Below, in pieces: positions 56,235-63,050 of a stretch of 64,000 bases of DNA. The notes beneath the pieces were generated by a model that was given only the letters and a program-made list of their open reading frames with translations, did not search any database and was not told the DNA's origin. This stretch comes from Goekera deserti (lineage in GTDB: Bacteria > Actinomycetota > Actinomycetes > Mycobacteriales > Geodermatophilaceae), in assembly GCF_010685995.1 (NCBI RefSeq), contig NZ_JAAGWK010000009.1, positions 62,001 to 126,000 on the forward strand. Reading direction: 5' to 3'. The position numbers were made by a program, and so were the translations under genes. Positions within the stretch are counted from its first letter, which is position 1; each line of letters starts with the position of its first letter.

Positions 56235-57251
56235 ATGACCGAGTTCCTCGACGCCCTGCAGCTCGGCGTGCGCGCGATGTTCGCCTACCAGGCGGTGTTC
56301 TTCGCGCTGCTCGCCATCGGCCTGAACCTGCACTTCGGGTACACCGGGCTGCTCAACTTCGGCCAGATCGCCTTCGCGATGCTCGGCGGCTACGGGATCG
56401 CCATCTCGGTCAGCCAGTGGGGCCTGCCCTTCGGGGTGGGCGTGCTGGTCGGCCTGGGCGCGGCGGTGGTCCTGGCGCTGCTGCTCGGCCTGCCCACGCT
56501 GCGGCTGCGCGCGGACTACCTGGGCATCGTGACGATCGCGGCGGCGGAGGCGCTCCGGCTGCTGTTCCGGTCGGTGTCCGCCACCGACCTGACCGGCAGC
56601 ACGCTGGGACTGCAGGCCTTCAACGGCGGCTTCCTGGCGCTGTGCCCGTGGACGGTCGCGAAGCGCTACGACATCCTCGGCACCCGGTGGAGCGGCGCCG
56701 AGCTGTGGGTGATCACGGTCGGCTGGACGCTGGTGCTGCTCTGCTCGCTGCTGGTCTTCGCCCTGATGCGCAGCCCCTGGGGTCGGGTGCTGCGCGCCGT
56801 GCGCGAGGACGAGGACGCCGCCCGCGCGCTGGGCAAGAACGTCTACGCCTACAAGATGCAGTCCCTGGTGCTCGGCGGCGTGTTCGGGGCCCTGGGCGGG
56901 ATGGTCTACGCGGTGGGCACCGGGGCCGTCCAGCCCGACCAGTACCAGAACGCCAACACGTTCCTGGCCTACGGGGCGCTCATCCTGGGCGGTGCCGCGC
57001 GGGTGCTCGGGCCGGTGATCGGCGCGATGCTGCTCTGGTTCATCATCGCGTTCTCCGAGAGCGGCCTGACCGCCCTGGTCGACAGCGGTGTCAGCTTCTT
57101 CGGGCTGTTCCGGCTCGACGAGGTCTTCTCCACCACCGACGTCTCCTACGCCCGCTTCGTGATCATCGGGCTGGGCATCATGCTGCTGATGGTCTTCCGG
57201 CCGCAGGGCATCATCGGTGACCGACGAGAGGTGATGCTCGATGCCCGCTGA
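56235..57251 (+). CDS. livM: Branched-chain amino acid ABC permease LivM
   Basis: 338 residues, about ten helices. Conserved LNLHFGYTGLLNFGQIAFAM near the N-terminus, LPTLRLRADYLGIVTIAAAE and SPWGRVLRAVREDEDAARAL (the EAA-type loop touching the ATPases). Ends FRPQGIIGDRREV. ATG is 5 bases after livH; it overlaps livG by 11 bases. Confidence 0.95.
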   Translation: MTEFLDALQLGVRAMFAYQAVFFALLAIGLNLHFGYTGLLNFGQIAFAMLGGYGIAISVSQWGLPFGVGVLVGLGAAVVLALLLGLPTLRLRADYLGIVTIAAAEALRLLFRSVSATDLTGSTLGLQAFNGGFLALCPWTVAKRYDILGTRWSGAELWVITVGWTLVLLCSLLVFALMRSPWGRVLRAVREDEDAARALGKNVYAYKMQSLVLGGVFGALGGMVYAVGTGAVQPDQYQNANTFLAYGALILGGAARVLGPVIGAMLLWFIIAFSESGLTALVDSGVSFFGLFRLDEVFSTTDVSYARFVIIGLGIMLLMVFRPQGIIGDRREVMLDAR

Positions 57252-58302
57252 CCCGACACCCCACGGCTCCTCCCCCGCCGGCGACCCAGCAGCCGGGGCG
57301 ACCCGGGCGCCGGCGCCCGGCCCCGACGCCGACGCCGACGCACCGGCCCGCGCCTGGGCACGCGGCGACGCCCCCGCCCGGCTCGCCCAGACCGCGCTGG
57401 CCGACCTGCCCTGGCAGGTCGGGGTGCCCAAGCCCGACCCGGTCGTGGTCGTCGACGGCGTCACCCGCACCTTCGGTGGGCTGACGGCGGTCTCGGTCGA
57501 CCACCTGGAGATCCAGCGTGGCGGCATCACCGGCCTGATCGGGCCCAACGGTGCCGGCAAGACGACGCTGTTCAACCTGCTGACCGGCTTCGACCAGCCG
57601 AACACCGGCACCTGGAGCTTCGACGGCCGGCCGCTGGGCAAGCTCGCCCCGCACCAGGTCGCCCGGCTGGGCGTGGTGCGCACGTTCCAGCTCACCAAGG
57701 CCCTGTCCCGGCTGACCGTGCTGCAGAACATGCTGCTCGGCGCCAAGGACCAGAGCGGGGAGAGCTTCTTCAAGGCGTTGCTGCCCACCACCTGGCGCGG
57801 CCAGGAGAAGGCGAACACGGAGAAGGCGCTGGACCTGCTGCGCCGCTTCAAGCTGGACGCCAAGAAGGACGACTTCGCCGGCACCCTGTCCGGCGGGCAG
57901 CGCAAGCTGCTGGAGATGGCGCGGGCGCTGATGAGCGACCCGAAGGTCGTCATGCTCGACGAGCCGATGGCCGGGGTGAACCCCGCGCTGACCCAGAGCC
58001 TGCTCGGGCACGTCAAGGACCTCCGCGAGGAGGGCATGTCGGTGATCTTCGTCGAGCACGACATGGACGTCGTCCGCGACATCAGCGACTGGGTCGTGGT
58101 CATGGCCGCCGGCCGGGTGATCGCCGAGGGCCCACCCGAGTCGATCTCGCAGAACAAGGACGTCGTCGACGCCTACCTCGGCGCCCACCACGACGCGCCG
58201 CTGACCTCCGAGGAGGAGGACCGGGTGCTCGCCGAGTCCCGCGCCGCCATCATCGCCGAGCGGGCCCCCGCCGGGACCCCCAGCGAGAGGACCGGACTGT
58301 GA
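57241..58302 (+). CDS. livG: Branched-chain amino acid ABC transporter ATP-binding protein LivG
   Basis: 353 residues, about 90 longer than usual. Residues 1-70 are a Pro/Ala/Asp-rich extension; the ATPase then shows Walker A IGPNGAGKTTLFNLLTGF, signature LSGGQRKLLEMARAL, Walker B VVMLDEPMAGVNP and the H-loop VEHDMDVVRD. A further 40-residue acidic tail (TSEEEDRVLAESRAA) follows. Pairs with LivF to drive the LivHM channel. Confidence 0.94.
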   Translation: MPADPTPHGSSPAGDPAAGATRAPAPGPDADADAPARAWARGDAPARLAQTALADLPWQVGVPKPDPVVVVDGVTRTFGGLTAVSVDHLEIQRGGITGLIGPNGAGKTTLFNLLTGFDQPNTGTWSFDGRPLGKLAPHQVARLGVVRTFQLTKALSRLTVLQNMLLGAKDQSGESFFKALLPTTWRGQEKANTEKALDLLRRFKLDAKKDDFAGTLSGGQRKLLEMARALMSDPKVVMLDEPMAGVNPALTQSLLGHVKDLREEGMSVIFVEHDMDVVRDISDWVVVMAAGRVIAEGPPESISQNKDVVDAYLGAHHDAPLTSEEEDRVLAESRAAIIAERAPAGTPSERTGL

Positions 58303-58349
58303 GCGCCGAGGGCACGAGCACGGGCACCGCACTGGAGGTGCGACGGTGA
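58299..58349 (+). CDS. Mini open frame bridging livG and livF
   Basis: 16 codons. Its GTG overlaps the livG stop (GTGA) and its TGA overlaps the livF GTG (GTGA). It could hand ribosomes from livG to livF, whose own GGAGG site lies inside it. May be a chance frame. Confidence 0.3.
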   Translation: MSAEGTSTGTALEVRR

Positions 58350-59200
58350 GCGAGCCGCTGTTCGAGGTCGACGAGACCGGCGAGGACGTCACCCGGGCCG
58401 ACACCGCGTCGTCGGCTGCCGAGCTGTCCCCCGCCGAGAAGGCGGCCACCCGCGAGGAGCACCTGAAGCTCGCGGAGGGCGCCCTGGTGCGGGCCGACGA
58501 CCTCGTCGCCGGCTACGTGCCCGGGGTCAACATCCTGCGGGGCTGCGACTTCTACCTGCAGGACGGCGAGCTGGTCGGCATCATCGGCCCGAACGGCGCC
58601 GGCAAGTCGACGCTGCTGAAGACCCTGTTCGGGCTGATCCCGGTCCGCTCGGGCGAGGTCACGCTGCGCGGGGAGTCGATCACCGGTGCGCCGGCGCACC
58701 GGCTGGTCTCGATGGGCGTGGGCTACGTGCCGCAGAACAACAACGTGTTCCCCTCGCTGTCCATCGAGGAGAACATGCAGATGGGCGTGTTCCTGCGGCC
58801 GAAGACGTTCAAGGAGCGCTTCGACTACGTCATCGACCTGTTCCCGCTGCTCGGCGAGCGGCGCAAGGGCAAGGCCGGTGCCCTGTCCGGTGGCGAGCGC
58901 CAGATGGTGGCCATGGGCCGGGCGCTGATGATGGACCCGTCGGTGCTGCTGCTCGACGAGCCCTCGGCCGGCCTGTCGCCGGTCTACCAGGACGAGGTGT
59001 TCATCCGCTGCCGGCGGATCAACGCCACCGGCGTCTCGATCATCATGGTCGAGCAGAACGCCCGCCGGTGCCTGCAGATCTGCGACCGGGGCTACGTGCT
59101 CGACCAGGGCCGCAACGCCTACACCGACTCGGGCCGCTCGCTGATGAACGACCCGAAGGTCATCGAGCTGTACCTGGGGACCCTCGCCAAGGCCCAGTGA
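58346..59200 (+). CDS. livF: Branched-chain amino acid ABC transporter ATP-binding protein LivF
   Basis: 284 residues, including a 45-residue acidic N-terminal extension. Walker A IGPNGAGKSTLLKTLFG, signature LSGGERQMVAMGRAL, Walker B VLLLDEPSAGLSP, H-loop region replaced by VEQNARRCLQICDRGYVL as in LivF. GGAGG is 8 bases before the GTG. Last gene of livHMGF; a strong hairpin follows. Confidence 0.94.
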   Translation: MSEPLFEVDETGEDVTRADTASSAAELSPAEKAATREEHLKLAEGALVRADDLVAGYVPGVNILRGCDFYLQDGELVGIIGPNGAGKSTLLKTLFGLIPVRSGEVTLRGESITGAPAHRLVSMGVGYVPQNNNVFPSLSIEENMQMGVFLRPKTFKERFDYVIDLFPLLGERRKGKAGALSGGERQMVAMGRALMMDPSVLLLDEPSAGLSPVYQDEVFIRCRRINATGVSIIMVEQNARRCLQICDRGYVLDQGRNAYTDSGRSLMNDPKVIELYLGTLAKAQ

Positions 59201-59205
59201 CGCCC

Positions 59206-59235
59206 ACGGCGCCGGCCCGCCGGGGTCGGCGCCGT
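59206..59235 (+). terminator. Terminator of livHMGF
   Basis: ACGGCGCCGGCCC and GGGTCGGCGCCGT pair over 13 bp (one G-T) around a GCCG loop, 5 bases after the livF stop. Confidence 0.75.
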
Positions 59236-59486
59236 CCGCCTCGCCCGGCGTGACCGTCCACCAGGTCGCGGGGGGCCGAGTCCGGGTCGAAGTGGGCCGT
59301 GACCCGCGCGGGGACGTCCCGGGTGCCGGGCATGCAGCACCGGGCCGTCGAGGGTGTGCAGCCGGACGTCGGTCGGGTGCACGCCCGCCGTCCTCGCCGC
59401 CGGCTCGCGGTGGGCGTCGCGGGCAGCCGTCGTCGTGGGGATCTGGGGTGTGCGGAGGGGGTGCGCCCGGTGGGCAGACTGGGCGG

Positions 59487-59807
59487 GTGACACGTGAGCA
59501 GCTGCTGGCCCGCTACCGGCACCTGGTGCTGGGTGAGCTGCCGCGGCGGGCGCGGGCCGGGCGGTGGGTGGTGACCGCCGACCACTGCTTCGGCCGGATC
59601 GTGCTCGACCACGCGGTGGGTGGTCGCTGGTACGACGTGCTGGACCGCCGCCGCTCCCCCGCGTTCGCCCAGTTGGACGACGAGCAGCTGGCCCGGGCGG
59701 TCGGGGTCGCCGAGCAGGTGGCCGCCGGCGGCGACCCGGTGCTGCGGGAGCTCGACGCGCAGAGCCTGGCCTGGCGCGGCAAGCCGCGGAAGCGACCGGC
59801 GCGGTGA
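59487..59807 (+). CDS. Small conserved-looking hypothetical protein
   Basis: 106 residues. LLARYRHLVLGELPRRARAG, then HCFGRIVLDHAVGGRWYDVLDR, and a helical C-terminus (LAWRGKPRKRPAR). Similar proteins are often labelled GCN5-like acetyltransferase in actinobacteria, but no acetyl-CoA motif is visible here. Overlaps the next gene by GTGA. The 280 bases before it hold only the livF terminator. Confidence 0.7.
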   Translation: MTREQLLARYRHLVLGELPRRARAGRWVVTADHCFGRIVLDHAVGGRWYDVLDRRRSPAFAQLDDEQLARAVGVAEQVAAGGDPVLRELDAQSLAWRGKPRKRPAR

Positions 59808-60229
59808 CGCTGCTGCTCGTGCACCTGGTGCTGGTCAGCGCGTACGCCGGGTTCCAGTGGACCGTGCGCGGGCTGGTCTACCCGCAGTTCGCCGAGGTGC
59901 CCGAGCAGGCCTTCGCCGGCTACGAGCGGGCGCACCAGCGCCGGGTCAGCGTCGTGGTCGGGCCGCTGTTCGCCGGGCAGGGCATCACCGTCCTGTGGCT
60001 GCTGGCCGACCGTCCGGACGGGCTGTCCCCCGGCTGGGTGCTCGCGTCCGGGGCGTTGCTCGCGGTCGTGCTCGGCGTCACCGCCCTGGGGGCCGTGCCG
60101 CTGCACCGGCGCCTGGATGCCGGGTGGGACCGCCAGGCACACCGGGCACTGCTCCGGGTGGACGCCGTCCGGCTGGCCGCGGCCCTCGCGAACGCGCTCG
60201 TCGTGCTGGTGGCGGTGCTGCGCGGCTGA
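59804..60229 (+). CDS. Small integral membrane protein
   Basis: 141 residues with four predicted helices: LLLVHLVLVSAYAGFQWTVR, VVVGPLFAGQGITVLWLLAD, WVLASGALLAVVLGVTALGA and LAAALANALVVLVAVLRG. The arrangement, with YPQF after helix 1 and PLHRRLDAGWD before helix 4, recalls DUF1772/anthrone-oxygenase-like membrane proteins; this is tentative. Coupled to the 106-residue gene. Confidence 0.7.
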   Translation: MTLLLVHLVLVSAYAGFQWTVRGLVYPQFAEVPEQAFAGYERAHQRRVSVVVGPLFAGQGITVLWLLADRPDGLSPGWVLASGALLAVVLGVTALGAVPLHRRLDAGWDRQAHRALLRVDAVRLAAALANALVVLVAVLRG

Positions 60230-60414
60230 CGACCCGCGACCGGTCCTGGCCCCGTGGCCGTGCGGTCGGCGCTGCTCCTGGGTCGCCTGCACCGGAGCGT
60301 CCGGGTGGCGTGCCGCCCTGCAGGCGGGGCGGGACGCGGCGGTGAGCGCGTGACGTGCCGCCGGTGGGCCGACGGCCGAGCTCGGCCACGCGACCCTGGC
60401 CCGGCCACGACGCA

Positions 60415-60454
60415 GAGCGGCCCGGCACCTCCTCGTCGAGGTGCCGGGCCGCTC
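60415..60454. terminator. Strong bidirectional terminator facing livK
   Basis: GAGCGGCCCGGCACCTC and its exact reverse complement, a 17-bp perfect stem with a 6-base loop, 31 bases beyond the substrate-binding protein stop. It separates the two convergent units. Nothing else was seen in 60230-60485. Confidence 0.85.
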
Positions 60455-60485
60455 CGTCAGTGCGGTGATGCGGTGGTGCGGTGGG

Positions 60486-61829
60486 TCAGCGGGCCGGGCC
60501 GATGCCCTGCGCGTTGAGCTCCTGGATGATGCGGGCCGACTCGTCGAAGCCGATGACGATGATCGCGTCGGGGGCGAACTCGACCATCTGCTGGACCTCG
60601 GTGTCGTAGGACGACGCCGTCGGGTCGTAGGTGATGGCCCGGATGTCGCCCTCGGCGAGCCCACCGGCGACGAGGTTCTTGGTCACGTTGGTGGCCAGAC
60701 CCGTGCCGTACGCGTCGTTCAGGTTCAGGATCCCGACCTTGGTGTTGCCGTCGGCCAGCACGAGGTCGGCCAGCGGCACGGCCTGCAGCTGGTCCGGCGG
60801 CGCGGTGCGGAAGTAGAGGTTCTTGTCCGCGTAGGTCGTGAACTGGTCGGAGGTGTTGGCCGGGGAGAACTGCACGACCCCGGCGTTCACGATCTTGTCG
60901 ATGACGGTGAGGCTCACCGACGACGACGCGGCACCGATGATGGCGTTCACGTTCGCGGCGAGCAGCCGGTCGACCGTGGTGTTGGCGGTGTCGGTCGACG
61001 TGTCGCCCGAGTCGCCCTCGACCAGCTGGACCGGAGCGCCGAGCACGCCGCCCGCGGCGTTGATCTCCTGCACGGCGAGCTGCACGCCGGCGACCTCGGG
61101 CGGGCCGAGGAAGGCCAGCGAACCGGTCAGCGGCAGCAGCGTGCCGATGATCAGCGGATCGCCGGTGGCGCCGGGGGCGACCGGTGCCGGCGGGACGGCG
61201 GTGTCGGCCATCGACTCGTCGCCGGCGACCTGGAAGTCGGTCAGCGAGTCGTCGATCTTGTTGTCCTCGCCGAACTGCAGCAGGCCGAAGCTGGCGACCG
61301 CGGGCTCACCGGGGGCGGCGAAGTCCAGCGGGCCGGACGGCCCGTCGTAGTCCACGTCGCCGCCGGCGTTCAGGATCGCCAGGCAGGCCGCGAAGTCGGT
61401 GCACTTCTCGCCGCCGGAGGTGAGGCCGTTGATGTACGGCGCGAAGGCGGTGGCGTCGTTGGTGCCGGCCGACTGGGCCGCGAGGGCGGTCAGCACGACA
61501 GCGTCGTAGGACTCACCGGCGTAGTTGTACGTGCCACCCAGGTTGGGGTTCAGCGCGTCCAGGCGAGCCTTGAAGTCCGTGCTGAGGTCGGTGAGCGGGG
61601 TGGTGCCCTTCATCCCGGCGAGAGCACCCTGGTCGGTGAACTGGTCACCCAGGCTGCTGCCCATGTTGCCGTCGGAGCCGTAGATGTTGGTGACGTCCTC
61701 GCCGGCACCGGCGCCGCCGCTGCTGCTGGCGGTCGCCTCGTCGGAGCTGTCGTCGCTGCCGCACGCCGAGGCAGCGAGCAGGACGACTGCCGTGACCGAG
61801 ACCGCACGGGCGATCTTGCCTGTTCGCAT
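60486..61829 (-). CDS. Branched-chain amino acid-type substrate-binding lipoprotein, circularly permuted
   Basis: 447 residues. Lipobox LLAASAC (Cys 23), Ser/Glu/Gly linker, then residues 45-205 match the C-terminal half of LivK-type proteins (NIYGSDGNMGSSL, YNYAGESYDAVVLTALAA, EKCTDFAACLAIL, VDYDGPSGPLDF). A Pro/Ala linker (AVPPAPVAPGATG) leads to residues 222-447, the canonical N-terminal half (IIGTLLPLTGSLAFLGP, FSPANTSDQF, LYFRTAPPDQ, DAIIVIGFDESARIIQEL), ending where the C-terminal half would normally start. Both halves appear complete. Good ribosome site TGGAG. Likely binds the ligand for LivHMGF. Confidence 0.9.
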   Translation of the reverse strand: MRTGKIARAVSVTAVVLLAASACGSDDSSDEATASSSGGAGAGEDVTNIYGSDGNMGSSLGDQFTDQGALAGMKGTTPLTDLSTDFKARLDALNPNLGGTYNYAGESYDAVVLTALAAQSAGTNDATAFAPYINGLTSGGEKCTDFAACLAILNAGGDVDYDGPSGPLDFAAPGEPAVASFGLLQFGEDNKIDDSLTDFQVAGDESMADTAVPPAPVAPGATGDPLIIGTLLPLTGSLAFLGPPEVAGVQLAVQEINAAGGVLGAPVQLVEGDSGDTSTDTANTTVDRLLAANVNAIIGAASSSVSLTVIDKIVNAGVVQFSPANTSDQFTTYADKNLYFRTAPPDQLQAVPLADLVLADGNTKVGILNLNDAYGTGLATNVTKNLVAGGLAEGDIRAITYDPTASSYDTEVQQMVEFAPDAIIVIGFDESARIIQELNAQGIGPAR

Positions 61830-61910
61830 CAAGTGACTCCAGGGAGCTGTGTCGGTTCGTCGGAGAAGCTCCACGCGACACGGGGCCCCGGGAGATTCGG
61901 CGCTGACCGT

Positions 61911-61920
61911 AACCGCGGTT
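61911..61920. promoter_or_regulatory. Short palindrome upstream of the binding protein gene
   Basis: AACCGCGGTT, perfect 10-bp palindrome 82 bases before the start. Possible operator; short enough to occur by chance. Confidence 0.25.
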
Positions 61921-61977
61921 CTGCTCCCTGTGGACGGACCGTCGTGCACCGTGATGAGGTCGTGACCTCCTCCGGTT

Positions 61978-61992
61978 GCCCGGCTCCCGGGC
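61978..61992 (-). terminator. Small hairpin after pdtaR
   Basis: GCCCGG-CTC-CCGGGC, 6-bp perfect stem extended by further pairs after a bulge, 13 bases beyond the pdtaR stop. Confidence 0.45.
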
Positions 61993-62005
61993 CGGAAGAA
62001 CTCCG

Positions 62006-62617
62006 TCAGCGCGCGGCCGGGTCGCCCTCGGGCTCGGTGACGGAGTGCTCCTCCATGATGGCCTCGGCCAGCACCCGCATCGAGGTGCGCTCGTTCATGG
62101 CGGTGCGCTGGATCCAGCGGAACGCCTCGGCCTCGGTGATCCCCCGGTCGGCCATCAGCTTGCCCTTGGCCCGCTCGACCACCTTCCGGGCCTCCAGCCG
62201 CTCCTTCAGGTCGCCCACCTCGGCGTCCAGGGCGGTCATCTCCAGGAACCGGGCGCGGGCCACCTCGATCGCCGGCACCAGGTCGTTCTTGGAGAACGGC
62301 TTCACCAGGTAGGCCATCGCGCCGGCGTCGCGTGCGCGCTCCACCAGCTCGCGCTGGCTGAACGCGGTGAGCACGATGACCGGGGCGATCCGGGCGGCGG
62401 CGATCTGCTCCGCTGCGGCCAGGCCGTCCAGCACCGGCATCTGCACGTCCAGGATCACCAGGTCCGGCGTCAGCGCGCGGGCCTGGTCGACGGCCTGCTG
62501 GCCGTCGCCGACCTCGGCCACGACCACGTACCCCTCCTCCTCCAGCATCTCCTTGAGATCGAGTCGGATGAGGGCCTCGTCCTCGGCGATGAGGACACGC
62601 GTCGCAGCACTGGTCAC
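62006..62617 (-). CDS. pdtaR: ANTAR-domain response regulator (PdtaR-like)
   Basis: 203 residues. Receiver domain with acidic pocket LIAEDEALIRLDLKE, phospho-acceptor Asp in DLVILDVQMPVLDG, Thr in IVLTAFSQRELV and Lys in YLVKPFSKNDL. The C-terminal ANTAR domain is RKVVERAKGKLMADRGITEA and AFRWIQRTAMNERTSM, which binds RNA hairpins and prevents termination. Close to mycobacterial PdtaR (Rv1626). GTG at 62617 was chosen because TAGGCT ends 7 bases upstream; ATG at 62635 would lie upstream of that promoter. The partner kinase is not nearby. Confidence 0.93.
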   Translation of the reverse strand: MTSAATRVLIAEDEALIRLDLKEMLEEEGYVVVAEVGDGQQAVDQARALTPDLVILDVQMPVLDGLAAAEQIAAARIAPVIVLTAFSQRELVERARDAGAMAYLVKPFSKNDLVPAIEVARARFLEMTALDAEVGDLKERLEARKVVERAKGKLMADRGITEAEAFRWIQRTAMNERTSMRVLAEAIMEEHSVTEPEGDPAAR

Positions 62618-62624
62618 GGCTGGG

Positions 62625-62630
62625 AGCCTA
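62625..62630 (-). promoter_or_regulatory. -10 box of pdtaR
   Basis: TAGGCT, 7 bases before GTG 62617; decides the start in favour of a leaderless GTG. Confidence 0.5.
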
Positions 62631-62658
62631 GCCATCACCGGGGGTCCGGCGCGCCCGT

Positions 62659-62664
62659 TAGGCT
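62659..62664 (+). promoter_or_regulatory. -10 box of the tRNA-Leu-like gene
   Basis: TAGGCT, ending 14 bases before the tRNA. Confidence 0.4.
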
Positions 62665-62678
62665 GAGTGCGACTGTGA

Positions 62679-62752
62679 GCCCCCGTACCCCAATCGGTAG
62701 AGGGAGCGGATTCAAAACCCGCGCAGTGTCCGTTCGAGTCGGACCGGGGGCA
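62679..62752 (+). tRNA. tRNA-Leu-like gene (anticodon CAA) with a short variable arm
   Basis: 74 nt. Acceptor GCCCCCG/CGGGGGC, D-arm with CCC/GGG stem and AATCGGTAG loop, anticodon arm GCGGA-TTCAAAA-CCCGC (A-C mismatch at the loop-closing pair), 5-nt variable region GCAGT, T-arm GTCCG-TTCGAGT-CGGAC, discriminator A. CAA reads the leucine codon TTG, but normal leucine tRNAs have a long variable arm. It folds as a class I tRNA. Divergent from pdtaR with its own promoter-like box. Confidence 0.8.
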
Positions 62753-63050
62753 CCGTTCCGCGACCCCGGCTCCCGTCGCGGCCGGGTCCGGGCGCGGCCG
62801 GGTCCCGGCGCGATCGCGACGAACGCGGTGGCGACGAGCGCGGTGGCCCACGCCACGCGTTGCGGTGGCGAGCGCCCGGGCACACCACACACTGCCCGCG
62901 TCCTCCGGGCGTTGCCCGCCGTCCAGAGCCGGCACCGCCGGCCCCGAGCGGGCACCGCCGCCGCCCGAGCGGGCACTGCCCGTCGCGGTGCCGGGGCCGG
63001 GCGGCGCACCTCCCGGGGGCCCGGCTCCGCGGCGTGACCAGAGGGCCACA
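62753..63050. other. GC-rich intergenic region with short direct repeats
   Basis: 298 bases without a credible gene. It contains doubled short motifs (GCGCGGCCGGGTCC twice near 62785, CCGAGCGGGCAC twice near 62945) but no clear promoter, hairpin or attachment site. GAGGG at 63041 serves the next gene. Confidence 0.5.

Noticed and set aside
60486-61829. Binding protein as two genes or a tandem duplication
   Set aside because: One continuous frame with one signal peptide; each half occurs once.
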